A stretch of DNA of 7,336 nucleotides, from contig CACZNO010000187.1 in assembly GCA_902782505.1 (NCBI GenBank), forward strand, positions 1 to 7,336, given 5' to 3'. Source of the stretch: an uncultured Erysipelotrichaceae bacterium. Lineage in GTDB: Bacteria > Bacillota_I > Bacilli_A > Erysipelotrichales > Erysipelotrichaceae. A model generated the notes under the pieces. That model was not told where the DNA came from. It worked only from the letters and a program-made list of their open reading frames with translations, and did not search any database. A program made the position numbers and the translations under genes. The stretch's first letter is position 1. Each line of letters begins with the position of its first letter. Shown here piece by piece: positions 6,312 to 7,336 of this stretch.

Positions 6312-7067
6312 TTATTTCAAACGGTTGTAATCTTCGTCTGCCACCGGCTCGAGCCATTCGTTGGAAGTGTCTTCGCCTTCCACTTCAATTGCCAGATGCG
6401 AGAACCAGGAATCCTTTGCCGCACCGTGCCAGTGTTTGACTTCCGCAGGAATGTTGACGACTTTGCCCGGAGTCATCTCCACAGGCTCTTTGCCCCATTC
6501 CTGATAATAACCGCGGCCTCCGACGCAGATCAGCATCTGTCCGCCGCCCTTTTTCGCGTGATGAATGTGCCAGTTATTGCGGCATCCGGGTTCAAAGGTA
6601 ACGTTGAATACCGGAACCTGTTCCGCGGAAACCGGCGCAAGATAACTCTGCCCGACGAAGAACTTTCCGTACGGATTGGGTTCGCCGACGGGGAAACAGA
6701 TCGTGTTCTGATAACGGTCCTTTTCCGTGCGTGCGGGTTCTTCCCCGTTCCATACTTCTTTTGCCAGACGGAACACTGCCCAGCCCTTCGGCCATCCGAC
6801 ATACATGGTCGCGTGGGTAAGGATCGCAGCGATCTCTTCCTTGGTGACGCCGTGTGCCTTGGCATTTTGGAGATGATACATCAAAGAGGAATCGGTGATG
6901 CCGGATGCCATCAGGGATACCACCGTGATGATGCACTTGGTTTTGGTGCTGATTGCTTCCTCATTCCATACTTCGCCGAATAAGACGTCATCGTTCAGAT
7001 GGGCGAACATCGGTGCGAATTCCCCCAATTGGTTTCTTCCTGCGGTCTGTGTAATTTTCTTACTCAT
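6312..7067 (-). CDS. Carboxymuconolactone decarboxylase-like/cupin fusion protein
   Basis: A 251-residue two-domain cytoplasmic protein. Residues about 10-110 resemble the carboxymuconolactone decarboxylase/AhpD fold (EVWNEEAISTKTKC, then NAKAHGVTKEEIAAIL at 68-83 and ATMYVGWP at 86-93). Residues about 130-235 form a cupin. Cupin motif 1 is around HIHH with His167 and His169 (Gln177 where Glu is usual), and motif 2 is NIPAEVKHWHG with His212 and His214, so a metal site is probable. The AhpD CxxC redox pair is absent: aligned on His65, the positions hold Thr58 and Ser61, so peroxidase-type disulfide chemistry is unlikely. Such fusions are often annotated only as domain names; the reaction is unknown. 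The ATG at 7067 follows AGGAGG with 6 bases spacing. The gene lies 15 bp after a TetR-type regulator gene and 19 bp before the flavodoxin gene, which suggests a regulated oxidoreductase or detoxification unit. Confidence 0.87.
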   Translation of the reverse strand: MSKKITQTAGRNQLGEFAPMFAHLNDDVLFGEVWNEEAISTKTKCIITVVSLMASGITDSSLMYHLQNAKAHGVTKEEIAAILTHATMYVGWPKGWAVFRLAKEVWNGEEPARTEKDRYQNTICFPVGEPNPYGKFFVGQSYLAPVSAEQVPVFNVTFEPGCRNNWHIHHAKKGGGQMLICVGGRGYYQEWGKEPVEMTPGKVVNIPAEVKHWHGAAKDSWFSHLAIEVEGEDTSNEWLEPVADEDYNRLK

Positions 7068-7082
7068 AATATGCCTCCTGTT

Positions 7083-7336
7083 TTATCCCAACAGCCGCAC
7101 AAGACAGCTGTAGGTGAGTTCGTAAACGCTTTGATATACATAGCCAACCCCCGCTTCCTTCATGGCTTCCTTCTGTTTTTCCGTCACGGAAGTGTACGGA
7201 TAGATTCCGAACATGAACGGAAAGAAGATGTACAGGAAGTTTTGAACTTCCTCCTTCTCCATGTCCGGGAAAAACTTTTCCAGTAATTCCCGCATCAATC
7301 TCAGTGAATTCCCGTAGGACTTTTTGAAGGATACGA
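7083..7336 (-). CDS. TetR-family transcriptional regulator, C-terminal part
   Basis: The last 84 codons of a gene cut by the right edge. The frame is open all the way to the end, so the TTG and ATG codons at 7298 and 7295 are internal, not starts. The visible protein is helical, with the pattern NSLRLMRELLEKFFP, then FLYIFFPFMFGIYPYTSVTEKQ and a final helix ending YELTYSCLVRLLG. It resembles the ligand-binding/dimerisation domain of TetR regulators common in Clostridia and relatives. The DNA-binding helix-turn-helix would lie beyond the window, so the family call rests on this C-terminal pattern only. It is the first seen gene of the leftward operon, 15 bp before the cupin fusion gene, and may control that operon and itself. 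Confidence 0.7.
   Translation of the reverse strand, partial: VSFKKSYGNSLRLMRELLEKFFPDMEKEEVQNFLYIFFPFMFGIYPYTSVTEKQKEAMKEAGVGYVYQSVYELTYSCLVRLLG

Noticed and set aside
6081..6983. Long plus-strand open frame (300 codons) opposite the flavodoxin and cupin genes
   Set aside because: It spans two convincing minus-strand genes and their gap, with no domain resemblance; it is a shadow of GC-biased codons.
1..7336. A wholly new defence, mobile or RNA-based system
   Set aside because: All frames and gaps are explained by known families, a T-box and terminators. No repeats, toxin-antitoxin pair, integrase or reverse transcriptase is visible.

Overview
The window looks like chromosome of a low-to-mid GC Firmicute, probably a gut-type member of Clostridia or Erysipelotrichia. 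The evidence is a T-box leader, strong AGGAGG ribosome sites, several lipoproteins with MKK signal peptides and an LxAC lipobox, and intrinsic terminators. The base composition looks slightly above 50% GC by eye. I cannot name the species. There is no insertion sequence, CRISPR array, tRNA, rRNA or phage gene in view.

Left block (1-2446, minus strand): an operon read leftwards. It runs from an amidohydrolase-type nucleoside deaminase, through a uridine-phosphorylase-family nucleoside phosphorylase (4-bp ATGA overlap), to the first 80 codons of a BMP/PnrA-type nucleoside-binding lipoprotein, cut by the left edge. Together they suggest uptake, deamination and phosphorolysis of a nucleoside; the exact substrate is not settled by the sequence.

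Centre (2447-2894): a gene-free stretch of about 450 bp holding two divergent sigma-A-like promoters and, on the plus strand, a full T-box riboswitch. Its specifier triplet reads UGG (Trp). Its T-box bulge base is C, which matches the G73 discriminator of bacterial tRNA-Trp. Both agree with the genes it precedes.

Right-centre (2895-5539, plus strand): trpX-trpY-trpZ, a predicted tryptophan ABC importer made of a binding lipoprotein, a permease and an ATPase, very tightly packed. A strong hairpin terminator follows. When uncharged tRNA-Trp accumulates, the leader should read through and the importer be made.

Right block (5651-7336, minus strand): an operon read leftwards. It consists of the C-terminal part of a TetR-family regulator (cut by the right edge), a carboxymuconolactone-decarboxylase-like/cupin fusion protein and a flavodoxin-like lipoprotein, ending in its own terminator facing that of trpXYZ. 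This resembles a small regulated redox or detoxification cassette whose substrate is unknown.

No wholly new system is evident. The best points are the independently supported Trp assignment of the T-box, a possible hairpin over the trpX ribosome site, altered active-site motifs in the nucleoside enzymes, and an exported flavodoxin paired with a cupin fusion.
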